A DNA stretch of 33,480 nt from the NCBI GenBank assembly GCA_021827365.1, contig JAKAWK010000012.1:1-33480 (forward strand), written 5' to 3'. Shown here one piece after another: positions 8,382 to 16,525 of the stretch (position 1 is the stretch's first letter; each line of letters starts with the position of its first letter). Position numbers and translations under genes: made by a program. The notes under the pieces are model-generated. The model saw only the letters and a list, made by a program, of their open reading frames with translations. It made no database searches and was not told where the DNA came from. The DNA comes from Nitrospirota bacterium (GTDB lineage: Bacteria; Nitrospirota; Leptospirillia; Leptospirillales; Leptospirillaceae).

Positions 8382-9557
8382 TTGGCGCAGGAAGTCCGGA
8401 AGTCGAGCTCAGGGCCTTTGGGCCCTCTTCCCGGAAGACGGATTTCGGTCTGCCACCTCCTTCCGGCCCTGCCCGCCCACGGGGCCGAACAGCTTCTTCT
8501 GGACATCGCCCGCAAGACCGACCGGGACCGGATTTCTCTTTCGGTCTGCCTGATTTCGGGGCTCGGGCCCCTGGTGAAGGACTTCGAGTCTCTCGGAATC
8601 CCGGTCACTTACATTCCCAAGAGGAGCCGGAAGGACCTGTCGGTGGTCCTAAGGCTAGCCGCCTTCTTCAGGAAAAACCGCTTCGACATCGTCCACACCC
8701 ACCTCTTCACGGCCGATCTGTGGGGGCGTCTTTCGGGGCTTTTGACCCGGGTCCCCATCGTCTCCACCTCCCACACCACGAGCGACCCGAACATCGGGCG
8801 GGCCGGACGCCTTCTCGACCGGCTCCTCGACCGGAGAAACAATGCCGTCATCTGTGTCTCCGAGGCGGTGCGGAACTATCGCATTTCCGGGGCGGGATTC
8901 GATCCGAGCAAGCTTCATATAATCGAAAACGGCATCGATCTCGACCGGTTTGCGGTCCCCGTCTCCCGGGACGAGGTTCTGAAACGGCTGGGGGTCGACG
9001 GAAAAAGACGGTGGATTGCCATCGTGGGGCGGCTTGTTCCCCTCAAGGGGCACCGCTTCCTGATCGAGGCCCTGGCCCGGATTTCCCGGGACTTCCCCGA
9101 GACCGGGATCCTCGTTGTGGGCGAGGGAGAAGACGAGGCGGAGTTAAAAGAGCTGGCCTTACGGCTTGGCCTTTCGGACAGGGTCGTCTTCCTGGGGCTC
9201 AGGCGCGATGTGCCCGAGATCCTGCGCGCCGCCGAGATCCTTGCCATGCCCTCATCGAGGGAGGGTCTTCCCATCGTCCTTCTCGAGGCGATGGCCGCCT
9301 CCCTTCCGGTGGTGGTCACCCGGGTGGGTGGGATCCCCGAGGTGGTGGAGGAGGAGAAGACGGGACTTTTCGTCACCCAGGAGCCGGCCATGATTGCCCA
9401 GGCCCTCGCAAGGCTTCTGAGAGATCCCGACTTTGCCCGGGCTCTGGGAAGACAGGCCCGGAGCCTGATCGAGGAGCGCTACGACGTCCGGAAGGTCGCC
9501 CGAAGATACGAAGAGCTCTACCGAAGGATCCTCTTTCGCGGAGAAACAGGCGGATGA
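8382..9557 (+). CDS. GT4 family glycosyltransferase (GT-B fold) A
   Basis: This is a retaining GT-B glycosyltransferase. The N-terminal acceptor domain starts with ISVCHLLPALPAHGAEQ near residue 20. The C-terminal donor domain has IVGRLVPLKGH, the EX7E motif in SREGLPIVLLEAM, and the VVTRVGGIPEVV loop that binds the nucleotide sugar. The length is 391 aa, normal for the family. The start is TTG 8382 because a strong AGGAGGAGG lies 4-5 bp upstream, right after the stop of the barrel gene. The next GT4 overlaps it by an ATGA. It likely extends the lipid-linked EPS repeat at the inner face of the inner membrane. Sugar specificity is unknown. Confidence 0.88.
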   Translation: MAQEVRKSSSGPLGPLPGRRISVCHLLPALPAHGAEQLLLDIARKTDRDRISLSVCLISGLGPLVKDFESLGIPVTYIPKRSRKDLSVVLRLAAFFRKNRFDIVHTHLFTADLWGRLSGLLTRVPIVSTSHTTSDPNIGRAGRLLDRLLDRRNNAVICVSEAVRNYRISGAGFDPSKLHIIENGIDLDRFAVPVSRDEVLKRLGVDGKRRWIAIVGRLVPLKGHRFLIEALARISRDFPETGILVVGEGEDEAELKELALRLGLSDRVVFLGLRRDVPEILRAAEILAMPSSREGLPIVLLEAMAASLPVVVTRVGGIPEVVEEEKTGLFVTQEPAMIAQALARLLRDPDFARALGRQARSLIEERYDVRKVARRYEELYRRILFRGETGG

Positions 9558-10681
9558 TTTCCGTTCTCTATCTTGTCGACAATCTCGGTCCCGGCGGGAG
9601 CCAGCGGTATGTGGCGGAGCTTGCAAGGCATGCCGCCTCCTTCGGGGTCCGTCCCCATGTCTGCTCTGCCAGGGAAGGGGGAGTCTTTCACGAGGAACTC
9701 CTCCGGGAGAAAACCCCTCTCCTCTTCGCCCCCTTCCGGAAGCTGTACGGTCCCGACGGCTTACGGGCTTTCGCCACTCTGGTTGGCTATATCCGCTCGC
9801 ACCGGATCGACGTGGTCCACACCTTCCAGACCAACGCCAACATCCTGGGAACGATGGCGGCCCGGTTCACCGGCCGGCGCGTGATCACCACCCGCCGGGA
9901 CCTGGGAGACTTCGGGATGCGGGGCTCCCCCCGCCTTGCGGCCTTCGAAACCCACGTCGTCAACCGCCTGGCAGACCGGATCGTCGCAAATTCCCGGGCG
10001 GCCATGGACGCGGCCCAGAAAAACGAAGGGATCCCTCCGGAGAAACTCGGATGCATCTATAACGGCATCGACTGCGGCCGCTTCCGGCCGGAGTCTGACA
10101 AAGGGCCGTGGCGGCGTGCCCTGAAGGTCCCTCTGACCTCCTCCTGCGTCTTCGGGATCGTGGCGGGCCACCGCCCCGTCAAATCGGTGGATACGGCCAT
10201 TCGGGCCTTTGCCCGGGTGCATTCGCGCCATCCCGGGACCCTTCTTCTCCTGGTGGGGGGCGGCCCCGAGCGGAACACCCTTGAAGGGCTGGTGAGGGGT
10301 CTCCATCTCGAGGCGTCGGCCTTGTTTCTGGGAGCCAGGGAGGATGTCGAAAACCTCCTTCCGGCCTTTGATGTTTTTTTGAACAGCTCCCGAAGCGAGA
10401 GTTTTTCGAACGCCATTCTGGAGGCCATGGCAGTGGGCCTTCCCGTGGTGGCGACCCGGGTCGGAGGAAATCCCGAATCGGTTTCGCAAGACCTCACGGG
10501 CTTCCTCGTTCCCGCCAATGATCCGGTGGCCATGGGGGAGGCCATGGAGCGCCTCGCGGCCGATCCGTCCCTTCGGGAGCGGATGGGCCAGGCCGGAAGG
10601 GACCGGGTCCAGGCTCTCTTCTCCAAGGAACGGTCCTTTTCGGAGCTCGAACGGCTCTATGCTTCGGTTCTCAGACTCTGA
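9554..10681 (+). CDS. GT4 family glycosyltransferase (GT-B fold) B
   Basis: This is a second GT-B enzyme of family 4, 375 aa. The N-terminal glycine-rich motif NLGPGGSQRYV contacts the acceptor or phosphate. HTFQTNANILG and NGIDCGRF are family landmarks. The donor domain carries the EX7E motif in SESFSNAILEAM and VATRVGGNPESV. ATG 9554 overlaps the upstream TGA (ATGA), giving translational coupling with GT4 A. The reading frame is open far upstream, but that extension overlaps the neighbour out of frame and is not coding. It should act on the same lipid-linked intermediate. The gene ends 34 bp before the next σ54-type promoter, and no terminator is visible between them. Confidence 0.88.
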   Translation: MISVLYLVDNLGPGGSQRYVAELARHAASFGVRPHVCSAREGGVFHEELLREKTPLLFAPFRKLYGPDGLRAFATLVGYIRSHRIDVVHTFQTNANILGTMAARFTGRRVITTRRDLGDFGMRGSPRLAAFETHVVNRLADRIVANSRAAMDAAQKNEGIPPEKLGCIYNGIDCGRFRPESDKGPWRRALKVPLTSSCVFGIVAGHRPVKSVDTAIRAFARVHSRHPGTLLLLVGGGPERNTLEGLVRGLHLEASALFLGAREDVENLLPAFDVFLNSSRSESFSNAILEAMAVGLPVVATRVGGNPESVSQDLTGFLVPANDPVAMGEAMERLAADPSLRERMGQAGRDRVQALFSKERSFSELERLYASVLRL

Positions 10682-10714
10682 CCTGCCCAGATCCGGAATC
10701 CCTTCAAAAATTTT

Positions 10715-10730
10715 TGGCACATTCCTTGCA
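10715..10730 (+). promoter_or_regulatory. σ54 (-24/-12) promoter P3
   Basis: TGGCAC-ATTCC-TTGCA is a perfect match to the σ54 consensus. GG is at 10716-10717 and GC at 10728-10729. The predicted start of transcription is near 10741, leaving an ~80-nt leader before the deacetylase ATG at 10823. It sits in the only gap between GT4 B and the deacetylase operon. Confidence 0.85.
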
Positions 10731-10822
10731 GTCCTGTCCTTGATATTTTGGGACAAAGGTGAGACGCGGATCCTGCGCGGAACATTCCTCCTGATGAAGA
10801 AACAAACCCGGGACCTACGCTG

Positions 10823-11620
10823 ATGCTTGATGCCTTGACCAGACGCTCAGGAATGATCGCACTCGAAGAGGGAGGGAATCTTCCTCCTCTTCTGTACTAC
10901 CATCGGGTGGCTCCTGGGGTCGATCCTGACACCGGACCGGTTCCGGAGATCTTCGACCGCCAGATGGGGCTTCTCAAGTCCCTGGGCTTTAGGGGGGTGA
11001 CCCTCCGGGAGGCGCTGACCGTATCCGGCCATGAAAGCTCCGGCATGATCGGCCTCACCTTCGACGACGGATACGAGGACAACTATGAATGGGCGGCCCC
11101 CATCCTGGAAAAGTACGACTTCCGGGCGACGATCTTCTGCGTGACGGGGGTTCTGGGTCAAAAGACCGCCTGGGCTGAGGATCCCCGATGGGTGGGACAT
11201 CCCCTGATGACCCCGGATCAGGCCCGGGACCTCTCCCGGCGCGGTTTCGAGATCGCCGCCCATTCCCGGACCCATCCGGACCTCACCTCCCTGTCGGGGA
11301 AGGCCCTGGAGAATGAAGTCTCCGGAAGCCGATGCGAGCTGGAGGATCTCCTGGGGGAGCCCGTGGTCACCTTCTGCTATCCCTACGGGTTTTACAACGA
11401 CCGGACGAAGGAGGCCGCCCGGAAGGCAGGCTTCCTCGCGGCCCGCTCCACCCGGCGCATGACTTTGGGAAAACGGGAAGACCAATTCGACCTTCCGGCC
11501 CGTTCGATTTCCGGGGAGATGTCTTTCGGGCGGTTCGCCCTGACGGTTGCGGGCTACCGGCTGATGGAGGGACTCCGGGAGCCGGTGTCTCCCTCCTGGT
11601 CCTCCGGAGTAGGGCGATGA
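10823..11620 (+). CDS. NodB-type polysaccharide deacetylase (CE4) 1
   Basis: This is a carbohydrate esterase family 4 enzyme removing N- or O-acetyl groups from sugars. LLYYHRVAPG opens the domain. TFDDGY at 79-84 supplies the catalytic base D81 and metal ligand D82. HSRTH (H147, H151) supplies the metal-binding histidines, and CYPYGFYNDRT follows as the substrate-groove motif. All expected residues are present. The length is 265 aa with no signal peptide, so it probably acts in the cytoplasm on the lipid-linked repeat. ATG 10823 has no good Shine-Dalgarno and overlaps the stop of a 9-codon leader frame (10795-10823). The next gene overlaps its stop by ATGA. Confidence 0.88.
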   Translation: MLDALTRRSGMIALEEGGNLPPLLYYHRVAPGVDPDTGPVPEIFDRQMGLLKSLGFRGVTLREALTVSGHESSGMIGLTFDDGYEDNYEWAAPILEKYDFRATIFCVTGVLGQKTAWAEDPRWVGHPLMTPDQARDLSRRGFEIAAHSRTHPDLTSLSGKALENEVSGSRCELEDLLGEPVVTFCYPYGFYNDRTKEAARKAGFLAARSTRRMTLGKREDQFDLPARSISGEMSFGRFALTVAGYRLMEGLREPVSPSWSSGVGR

Positions 11621-13440
11621 CCGGGATCCCTTCTTTTCCTCCCAGAAAAATCCTGGTGCTCGATGCGGAGTGCAATGCGGCGACCTGCGTGGTTCAAAGC
11701 CTTGGCCGCACGGGCCACACGGTCGTCCTGGGGGGAAAGTCTGAGAAGGCCTTTTCCTTTCGTTCCCGGTATGCTTCCCGGGCTCTAGTCTACCCGTCTC
11801 CGCTCGAGAGCCGGCGTAACTTTCTTGCCTGGCTTTCCGAGCTTCTGGCCTCCGAGAACTTCGACTACATCCTGCCCCTCTCCGACGTGACCCTCTATCC
11901 GCTCCGAAGCCTCTCCCCCCGGCCTCCTGGTCTGGTTCTTCCCCCGGAGGAGAGTTTCGACGGGTTCTTCGACAAGGCCAGGACCCTGGATCTCGCCCGA
12001 CGCTGCGGGGTTCCCGTTCCCCGAACCCGTCTCTTCTTGCCGGAAGAGGAGCTGGATTGTCGGGATTTCGCCGAATTCCCGTATTTTGTGAAGCTGACCC
12101 GCTCCAAGATCTGGGTGGGAGACCGCGGATACGACCTCGAAGCCCGGCTGGCGAGAAATTCCCGGGAGCTTTTGGAGGCGGTTTCCGGACTGATCCGGTA
12201 CGGCCCTGTCCTGGTCCAGTCCTACGAGCCGGGCGAGGGAGTCGGGGTCGAGCTTCTCTGCGACCGGGGCCGGGTGGTGCTCTCCTTTGCCCACCAGCGC
12301 ATCCACGAGTATCCGCTGACGGGCGGCGGCAGTACCTACCGCGTCTCGATCCCCCTCCCTCCCGACCTTTTGTCCGCTTCCAGGAGGCTTGTCCGGGAGG
12401 CGGACTGGACAGGGGTGGCCATGGTGGAGTTCAAGGTGGCGGACGGGCGATTTTCCCTGATGGAGGTGAACGGACGGTTCTGGGGCTCGCTTCCCCTTTC
12501 CTATCGGAGCGGGGTCGACTTTCCCAAAGCCCTGGTCGAGATGCTCGAGGGACGACCCCCCGGGACTTCGGCCCCCTACCGGACGGGTATCCGCTCCCGG
12601 CGTTTTTCGACGGATTTTTCCTGGTTCAAGAGAAATCTTGTCGCCGACAAGGACGATCCCTATACCAAAACGCGCCCCCTGGGACGGACCCTTCTCGAAT
12701 ATGGCGGGTTCTTGACAGGTCGGGACCACTGGGACCATGCCGCCTTCTCGGATCCCCTGCCTCTTCTTACCGAGATCGGCGAGACCCTCTCGAAGAACGT
12801 TCGGGATGTTGCCCGTCGGGGAACGGGCTGGCTTGCCCGCAAGGCCGCTCCCTTTCTGTCGCGAAAGAGGCTCGGGAGGATTTTGAAGAACCCGGATCTT
12901 CCGCTTCGGCCGATGCGCATTCTGGTGATCTGCTACGGAAACATCTGCCGGAGTCCATTCGTTGAGCGACTTCTCAAAGACTCTCTCGATTCCGGTCGTT
13001 TCGAGGTCCGCTCCTGCGGCTTCATCGACCGGGAAGGAAGACGGTCGCCCGAAGACTACGGGCTTTTGGCTCTTGACGCGGGCATCGACCTCTCCTCCCA
13101 CCGCTCCTCCGTCATCACCCGGGAGGGGGTCGCCTGGGCGGACCTGATTCTTCTGATGGATTTCCGGAACTGGAAGATGATGCGGGATTTCGATCCGGAG
13201 GCTAGTGCAAAGGTTCTCTGGCTGGGAGCCTTCAGAAAAAATGGACCTTCCGAGATCCCTGATCCTTACGGAAAGGAGCCGGCGGAGATGAGGACGATCA
13301 TCGGGAGGATGGTCGAGGCTACCGCCAATCTTTCGAAAGAACTCTCCCTGAGGCTTCCTGTCCTGTCCAAAGGAGGCTCTCCGGGGCCGGACGAGGGAGA
13401 CGCTGTTTCCGCGAAATCGCTCCCGGCGGGAGGAGGCTGA
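11617..13440 (+). CDS. ATP-grasp ligase fused to low-molecular-weight protein tyrosine phosphatase
   Basis: The protein has two domains in 607 aa. Residues ~8-400 are an ATP-grasp enzyme of the COG3919/carbamoyl-phosphate-synthase-like kind. Its landmarks are PYFVKLTRSK, VLVQSYEPGEGVGVE and the metal-binding MVEFKV...LMEVNGRFWGS. Residues 433-~595 form an LMW-PTP with the P-loop CYGNICRS (C439, R445) and the general-acid DPYG (D549). Such phosphatases (Wzb, EpsP) dephosphorylate Wzc-type kinases, and one is encoded at 23464. The ATP-grasp substrate is unknown; ligation of an amino acid or other amine to a sugar acid is possible. ATG 11617 overlaps the previous stop (ATGA), and the downstream gene overlaps by TGATG. 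An internal ATG at 12913 marks where a stand-alone phosphatase would start. The fusion is continuous, with no frameshift. Confidence 0.85.
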   Translation: MTGIPSFPPRKILVLDAECNAATCVVQSLGRTGHTVVLGGKSEKAFSFRSRYASRALVYPSPLESRRNFLAWLSELLASENFDYILPLSDVTLYPLRSLSPRPPGLVLPPEESFDGFFDKARTLDLARRCGVPVPRTRLFLPEEELDCRDFAEFPYFVKLTRSKIWVGDRGYDLEARLARNSRELLEAVSGLIRYGPVLVQSYEPGEGVGVELLCDRGRVVLSFAHQRIHEYPLTGGGSTYRVSIPLPPDLLSASRRLVREADWTGVAMVEFKVADGRFSLMEVNGRFWGSLPLSYRSGVDFPKALVEMLEGRPPGTSAPYRTGIRSRRFSTDFSWFKRNLVADKDDPYTKTRPLGRTLLEYGGFLTGRDHWDHAAFSDPLPLLTEIGETLSKNVRDVARRGTGWLARKAAPFLSRKRLGRILKNPDLPLRPMRILVICYGNICRSPFVERLLKDSLDSGRFEVRSCGFIDREGRRSPEDYGLLALDAGIDLSSHRSSVITREGVAWADLILLMDFRNWKMMRDFDPEASAKVLWLGAFRKNGPSEIPDPYGKEPAEMRTIIGRMVEATANLSKELSLRLPVLSKGGSPGPDEGDAVSAKSLPAGGG

Positions 13441-15062
13441 TGGGATTCGGAAGAAAGCCCTCCTCCCTGTCCTCTACCCAAACGGCGACGGCCTATTCCG
13501 GAGGCAAAACCTTCGTCCTCCCCGAGATCCCCTGGCCCTACTACGCGGTGGTCCTCTTCATGGGGTTTGTAGCCGCCGACGATGTGAATGTGCCGCGGGC
13601 GGTCCTTTTGGTCCTCTCCGCCGTGGTCTTTTTCTCCCTCCTCCAGAAATCCCTGGTCCGGCCGGTCTACGGCCTTGTCGCCCTGGCGGCCTTCATCCCC
13701 TACTCCAAGGCGATTGCAGGAAATTTGGGGGGCATGATTCCCGGAATGAACTACACGACCGTGCTCACCCTGATTACTCTCGTCGGATTTTTCTCGAACT
13801 CCAAGAATCTTGAGAAGTACGAGGCGCTCCCGCTCGAGGCAAGCTTCCGGAGGCTTCTTCTGGTCTTCTGCGCCATTGTTGCCCTCTCGGTCCTGCATAC
13901 CGACATCTCGGACAGCGGGACCACCTTTTTCACCGCATTGGTCGACTACAAGCGCTGGTTCGATCCCCTGATGATCTTTTTCCTCACCTCCTATCTGGTC
14001 CAGGAGGAGGAGGACGCCAAGATGATCCTCTACATGATGGCCTTCACCCTGGTCGTGATCGGATTCGGGACCTATTGGCAGCGCCACGAGCTCGACAATC
14101 GCTCCCACTATGTGCGTCTGACAGGGCTCGCGGGCCAGGCCAACACCATGGGGGCCTTTTACGCCAATTACGCCTTCGTCATGATCGGCTATCTGGTGAT
14201 GAAGGGCATGAAGCGTGTCCGCCGCTCCTTCTTCTTCGTGGGCATCGTGGGATGCCTTCTGGGTCTCTCGGCCACCCAGTCCCGGGGAGACGCCCTGGGG
14301 TTCGTGGGCGGCATGATGATCTTCTTTCTTCTCCGGAGCCGTCTCCAGTTCCTGGTCTATGTTTCCGTGGTCGTCTTTGTCGCCTACAACCCCCAGTATC
14401 TGCCCGGGGGACTCAAGCAGCGCGTCGAGAGGACGGTCCAGCAGCAGTCGAGCGAGGGTCTGGACAAGAAAACCCAGCTCGACGCGAGTGCCCGGACAAG
14501 GCTTGCCCTCTGGAAGGGGGCGATCCGAATGATCGAAGACAATCCGGTGATGGGGGTGGGCTACAAGATGTTCCAGACCTACATCTTCAGCTACGTCGAC
14601 CACAACGAGGAGACGGCGGGGCTTGAGCTCAAGGGCCGCGACGGTCACAACGCCTACCTGATGATCGGAGCCGAGATGGGGATCCCGGCGCTCCTGGTCT
14701 TTCTTACCATCCTGGTCTTCATGTTCCGGATCGCCTGGAGAAGCTACCGGGCCAGTCCCGACCTTTACTGGAAGACCCTGTCGATCGTCGCGCTCTGTTC
14801 GGTGACCTCTCTTGCGATCACCAACATGTTCGGCTCACGGGTTTTCAGCCTGGTGCTGACCGGTTACCTCTGGATGCTGCTTGCGATCCTGCTCAAGATG
14901 CCCCGCTGGGCCGAGCGGAGGGCTCTGAAAAATATCCGGGAGCCAGCGGAGCCGGAATCCCCGGCCCGGGCCCTCCCGGCCTTTTCCCGATCGACGGCTC
15001 CTGCCGGTGATCAGGCCTCCGGAATTCTGCCACCCCTTCGGCGGGAGGTCCAGGAGCCATGA
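13440..15062 (+). CDS. O-antigen ligase / Wzy-type polymerase family membrane protein
   Basis: This is a polytopic inner-membrane protein with about 10-12 hydrophobic segments between residues ~30 and ~490 of 540. A large periplasmic loop contains the family signature GRDGHNAYLMIGAEMGIPALL, as in Wzy_C / O-antigen ligase proteins. The residues around ARTRLALWKGAIRMIEDNPVMGVG are also characteristic. It would either polymerise repeat units or transfer the finished glycan from undecaprenyl pyrophosphate to an acceptor. Sequence alone does not separate these two roles. No other polymerase candidate is in the window, so polymerase is favoured. ATG 13440 overlaps the upstream TGA. The last ~50 residues are a hydrophilic, Pro/Ala-rich tail. 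Confidence 0.85.
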   Translation: MGFGRKPSSLSSTQTATAYSGGKTFVLPEIPWPYYAVVLFMGFVAADDVNVPRAVLLVLSAVVFFSLLQKSLVRPVYGLVALAAFIPYSKAIAGNLGGMIPGMNYTTVLTLITLVGFFSNSKNLEKYEALPLEASFRRLLLVFCAIVALSVLHTDISDSGTTFFTALVDYKRWFDPLMIFFLTSYLVQEEEDAKMILYMMAFTLVVIGFGTYWQRHELDNRSHYVRLTGLAGQANTMGAFYANYAFVMIGYLVMKGMKRVRRSFFFVGIVGCLLGLSATQSRGDALGFVGGMMIFFLLRSRLQFLVYVSVVVFVAYNPQYLPGGLKQRVERTVQQQSSEGLDKKTQLDASARTRLALWKGAIRMIEDNPVMGVGYKMFQTYIFSYVDHNEETAGLELKGRDGHNAYLMIGAEMGIPALLVFLTILVFMFRIAWRSYRASPDLYWKTLSIVALCSVTSLAITNMFGSRVFSLVLTGYLWMLLAILLKMPRWAERRALKNIREPAEPESPARALPAFSRSTAPAGDQASGILPPLRREVQEP

Positions 15063-16525
15063 ACCCGAACCCCGGCAAAACAGGGCCAACGCTGACAGGC
15101 CTCCCTCCCCTCTCTCTCTGTCTCCTTTCCCCGGTCCCTGAAACCGGGGAAGCCCGGGAGCGCCTCGAACAAACAGTGGCCCTCCTAGGAGGCCTCGCAC
15201 CCTCCTGTGTCACGGTCAGCCTTGTGCTTCTCGGGAATTCCGCCCGGGTCGGGAATCTTGAGTCGGGGGGGGTCCCCCTCACGGTGATTCCCGCAAAGGA
15301 TCCCCTGGGATTCCTTCCGATATTTCCCCTCCGGGAATTTCTCCGAAGGACCGGATGTGACCTCGTCCATCTCCAGAATTTTCCTGAGATTCCCTGGTCC
15401 TGCCTGGGGGCCGTGGGACTTGCCCGGATCATGGCCGACCTTTCATTCTCCGGGAGGAAGTCCCCGCTTTCTTTCGGCCCTCTCTCTTTTTTTGTCTCGG
15501 CCTTTCTCGCAGACGACGGAGCCGGCCGACCTCCGATCGGGAGACAGCCGTCCCTCTTTCCATCGAAGAAGGCGGTCCTCGATCTCCCGCTTTCCAAGGG
15601 GGACGGGGAGGGGCCTTCCGGGGGACTTCCGGAGGAGGATCCCCTGGCTCGACGGGCCCGCGGCTATGCCGGGGTTTGCCGGACCCTGGTTCGGGAGGAG
15701 GCTTTCCTTCAGGGCCGGCGCGGACGGACCCTCATTCGGAGGACCGTGGGGCGCCTCTTCTCCCGGCCCGCCCCTGCCCCCGGGACTCTCCGGGTCCTCA
15801 TGTACCACCGGGTCGCCGAGACCTCCGACAGGGACATCCTGACCGTCACCCCCTTCGCCTTTGCCCAGCAGATGAGGTGGCTCAGGGAGGAAGGATGGGA
15901 GGTCCTTCCGGTGCGCGAAGCGCTCCTGAGGCTCGAGAAGGGTTCCCTTCCGCCCAGGGCCGCGGCGATCACCTTCGACGACGGCTACCGGGACAACTTT
16001 GAAGAAGCCTTCCCGATCCTTCAAAGCCTGGGTTTTCCCGCGACGGTCTTCCCGGTGACGGGATTTGTCCTGGGAGAGTCCGAACACCGTCGGTACCGGG
16101 GATCTTCCCCGGCGGTACCCTACCTCACGGTGGGGCAGATCCGGGAGATGAAGGGGGCGGGAATGGATTTCGGGGGCCATACCCACACCCATCCCCTTCT
16201 TGCGGGGCTTACTGTCGAGAGGGCGACAGAGGAGATCTTGCGGGCAAAGAAATTGCTTGAGGAATGGACAGGGGAGAAGTCGACCCTTTTTGCCTATCCC
16301 AACGGCATCTATTCCCGGGACCATTTCCGGATCCTGGATGGCCTGGGGTACGAGGCGGCCTTCTCGGTCCGCCCGGGGGCAAACCGCTCCGGGACTCTCC
16401 GGTGGGTCCTCCGTCGAACGGAGATCAGCGGCCGGGACAGTCTCGGAGATTTTATCCAGAAAATGAACGGTGGCCTCGATTTGTGGCATGGCCTCTATCA
16501 AGGTGTCAGGGGATTTTACAAATGA
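15059..16525 (+). CDS. Chimeric protein: GT4-like N-terminal half-domain fused to NodB deacetylase 2
   Basis: Residues ~245-488 are a CE4 deacetylase: VLMYHRVAE, TFDDGY with D307 and D308, HTHTH with H374 and H378, and AYPNGIYSRDH. The metal triad is intact. Residues ~15-230 resemble the acceptor half of a GT4 enzyme: an LCLLSP strand, then a GVPLTVIPAKDPLG region and FLRRTGCDLVHLQNFPEIPW, which lines up with FFRKNRFDIVHTHLF of GT4 A. The donor half with the EX7E motif is absent, so this part cannot be an active GT-B transferase. It may position the acceptor glycan for the deacetylase. ATG 15059 overlaps the previous stop by ATGA. It is much longer (488 aa) than ordinary NodB proteins of ~250 aa. 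The GT4 resemblance is my alignment by eye. Confidence 0.75.
   Translation: MNPNPGKTGPTLTGLPPLSLCLLSPVPETGEARERLEQTVALLGGLAPSCVTVSLVLLGNSARVGNLESGGVPLTVIPAKDPLGFLPIFPLREFLRRTGCDLVHLQNFPEIPWSCLGAVGLARIMADLSFSGRKSPLSFGPLSFFVSAFLADDGAGRPPIGRQPSLFPSKKAVLDLPLSKGDGEGPSGGLPEEDPLARRARGYAGVCRTLVREEAFLQGRRGRTLIRRTVGRLFSRPAPAPGTLRVLMYHRVAETSDRDILTVTPFAFAQQMRWLREEGWEVLPVREALLRLEKGSLPPRAAAITFDDGYRDNFEEAFPILQSLGFPATVFPVTGFVLGESEHRRYRGSSPAVPYLTVGQIREMKGAGMDFGGHTHTHPLLAGLTVERATEEILRAKKLLEEWTGEKSTLFAYPNGIYSRDHFRILDGLGYEAAFSVRPGANRSGTLRWVLRRTEISGRDSLGDFIQKMNGGLDLWHGLYQGVRGFYK

Noticed and set aside
8336-9553. Upstream half of the open frame 8336-10681 as coding
   Set aside because: It overlaps GT4 A out of frame and is Arg/Pro/Gly-rich with no domain; the real GT4 B starts at ATG 9554 with an ATGA overlap.
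11785-13101. Long minus-strand frame of 438 codons opposite the ATP-grasp gene
   Set aside because: No recognisable domain and Pro/Gly/Arg-rich composition. It is a GC-driven shadow of a plus-strand gene with clear motifs. The same applies to minus frames at 13266-14648 and 19581-20888.
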